A stretch of DNA of 40,885 bases, from contig NZ_BCQQ01000058.1 in assembly GCF_001552155.1 (NCBI RefSeq), positions 1 through 40,885 on the forward strand, written 5' to 3'. Positions 39,867-40,885 of the stretch are shown here, in pieces (positions within the stretch are counted from its first letter, which is position 1; each line of letters begins with the position of its first letter). The notes under the pieces are model-generated. The model was not told the origin of the DNA. It did not search any database and saw nothing but the letters and a program-made list of their open reading frames with translations. Position numbers and translations under genes: made by a program. The DNA comes from Actinomadura formosensis NBRC 14204. GTDB taxonomy: Bacteria; Actinomycetota; Actinomycetes; Streptosporangiales; Streptosporangiaceae.

Positions 39867-40160
39867 TCGCGGCGGTCACCCACTGTACGGACACTCCCTC
39901 CGGCGTGACTCGGTGCCACCCATGTGACCTGGGCGTTCAGTGATCTCGATGGGCGGCGACCTCGGCTTATGCGAGAAAGTGCGGTGACCCCGGCGTGTGA
40001 CGGACGAAACGCGTGCGTGAGGAGTAAGTCCGCCGTTGGCTGGATAGATCCTTTGATGGTGGCCATTGGTGCCGAGATTCCGTTCGGGGGTGATCACCGT
40101 GACCGGACGGCCGGTGACTCGTTGTGCAGGTGGTGAACTGAATCGTTCGGGTTTCCGGGC

Positions 40161-40781
40161 ATGGCCATCAGGGCATTTCGGTCGTACCGGAAGGGTGACG
40201 ACGGGACTCGTCCGAGTAAGCGGAACCATGGGGAGGTGAGGGCGTCGAGCGTCGTACTGCTGCCACACGCACCGTCCAGCGTCGCGGTCGCCCGTAAGCG
40301 CCTCAGCTCGGAGCTGGTCGACTCGGGGGTCTACGAATCCGTCGTGAACGACGCGAGCGTCATCATCAGCGAGCTCATCAGCAACGCCCTCCGCCATGCC
40401 CGGCCGCTGCCGTCCGGCCAGGTCAAGGTCTGCTGGCTGCGCCGCGGCGACCTCCTCGAACTGGAGGTCAGCGACGGCGGCGCCATGACCGAGCCGCGCC
40501 GCGGCCCGGGCACGCTGTCCTCACTGGGCGGCCGCGGGCTCGGCATCGTCGAGACCCTGTCCGAAGGCTGGGGAGTGCGCCACGAAGACGACTCCACCAC
40601 GGTCTGGGCCGTCCTGCGCGCCCCCAGGTCAGCGGGCGAGCACGGCAGGGCCGCCCCCACCGGGATGCACGCCGTCGTCCCCGACTTGGCCGACTTCCCT
40701 GACCTCCTGGACGAGCCGGACGAAGATCTGTGCAACGGAACCAGGAATGGAACCGCCTCAAGTAGGGCATATCCGGCATAA
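40161..40781 (+). CDS. GHKL ATPase, anti-sigma regulatory factor type
   Basis: A 206-residue protein with one HATPase_c domain (about 35-152) of the RsbW/SpoIIAB-like class common in streptomycetes: ASVIISELISNALRHA (N box), LEVSDGGAMT (G1), GGRGLGIVETLSEGWGVRH (G2) and STTVWAVL. Such proteins phosphorylate anti-anti-sigma factors or hold sigma factors. The C-terminal 50 residues (FPDLLDEPDEDLCNGT) are acidic and variable. The start is uncertain: the ATG at 40161 has a weak ribosome site, while a GGGAGGTGAG at 40231-40240 sits further in without a usable start after it. It may act with the upstream PAS kinase, but a 294-nt gap with a GGTGATCACC palindrome (40089-40098) separates them. Confidence 0.85.
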   Translation: MAIRAFRSYRKGDDGTRPSKRNHGEVRASSVVLLPHAPSSVAVARKRLSSELVDSGVYESVVNDASVIISELISNALRHARPLPSGQVKVCWLRRGDLLELEVSDGGAMTEPRRGPGTLSSLGGRGLGIVETLSEGWGVRHEDDSTTVWAVLRAPRSAGEHGRAAPTGMHAVVPDLADFPDLLDEPDEDLCNGTRNGTASSRAYPA

Positions 40782-40829
40782 GAGGACCCCGCCTGGAAGG
40801 ATCCCCGCCCAACCTGTAAGGTCCTCACA

Positions 40830-40880
40830 AGCTCGGGCGATGTCGTGCCCCCGTCGACACCGCCCGAGCTCTTTTTTATT
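40830..40880 (+). terminator. Strong intrinsic terminator
   Basis: A 16-bp stem with one mismatch (40830-40845 with 40855-40870) closes a 9-nt loop and is followed by CTTTTTTATT. It ends the GHKL ATPase transcript, 49 nt after its stop codon. It is the only terminator in the window with a full U tract. Confidence 0.92.
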
Positions 40881-40885
40881 GCTTT

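Overview
This is chromosomal DNA from a high-GC actinomycete. The gene set (PASTA kinase pknB, FHA proteins, DrrAB-type ABC exporter, CsoR-type copper boxes, TPP-controlled CytX, SSI-family inhibitor, extreme GC at codon third positions) fits Streptosporangiales or Streptomyces-like lineages. A Thermomonosporaceae/Actinomadura-type host is my best guess, but it is an inference, not a demonstrated placement.

Region 1 (131-9228, all minus strand) is the conserved growth and division cluster that usually lies near oriC: fhaA, fhaB, pstP, rodA, pbpA, pknA-like kinase, pknB. Most junctions overlap or abut, so it reads as one operon. A divergent tRNA-Leu(CAG) with its own terminator follows. Region 2 (about 9440-12090) is a decay zone: a frameshifted GlxA-type regulator remnant, an intact membrane-anchored methyltransferase, a broken two-HTH regulator and a GC-rich intergenic repeat.

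Region 3 (12045-15344) is an operon of a ribbon-helix-helix protein, a DUF4097 protein and a DrrA/DrrB-like ABC exporter. It is preceded by three perfect TGACGTCA palindromes, two of them inside an apparent promoter that would yield a leaderless mRNA. Region 4 (15387-22288) holds a CBS-domain site-2 protease, a possible IS605/TnpB right-end relic, an SDR, an FMN reductase/MFS efflux pair with an orphan operator, an orphan solute-binding lipoprotein, and a sigma/anti-sigma-like pair. Region 5 (22407-26959) has a small membrane protein plus a NodB-deacetylase/GT2 fusion, a TenA thiaminase, and a divergent RidA/MarR pair whose intergenic region carries three TTGCATG repeats exactly 19 bp apart.

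Region 6 (27034-30698) is a copper operon (copZ, His-rich membrane protein, copA) under two CsoR-like boxes. It is followed by an Fpg/Nei glycosylase behind three DnaA-box-like 9-mers and by a scramblase-like protein. Region 7 (32658-35239) is a lower-GC island carrying an AbiE-like module: a regulator combining a restriction-endonuclease-like domain, a winged helix and an AbiEi-like C-terminus, then an AbiEii-like nucleotidyltransferase. Its upstream region is packed with GCAACTT/ACTTGCC repeats. This is the strongest candidate for an under-described system.

Region 8 (35348-40880) has an SSI-like lipoprotein, a rhodanese, a TPP riboswitch controlling a CytX-type transporter, a PAS-GAF-PAS histidine kinase with an apparent 45-residue in-frame insertion near its end, a GHKL ATPase of the anti-sigma type, and a strong U-tract terminator.
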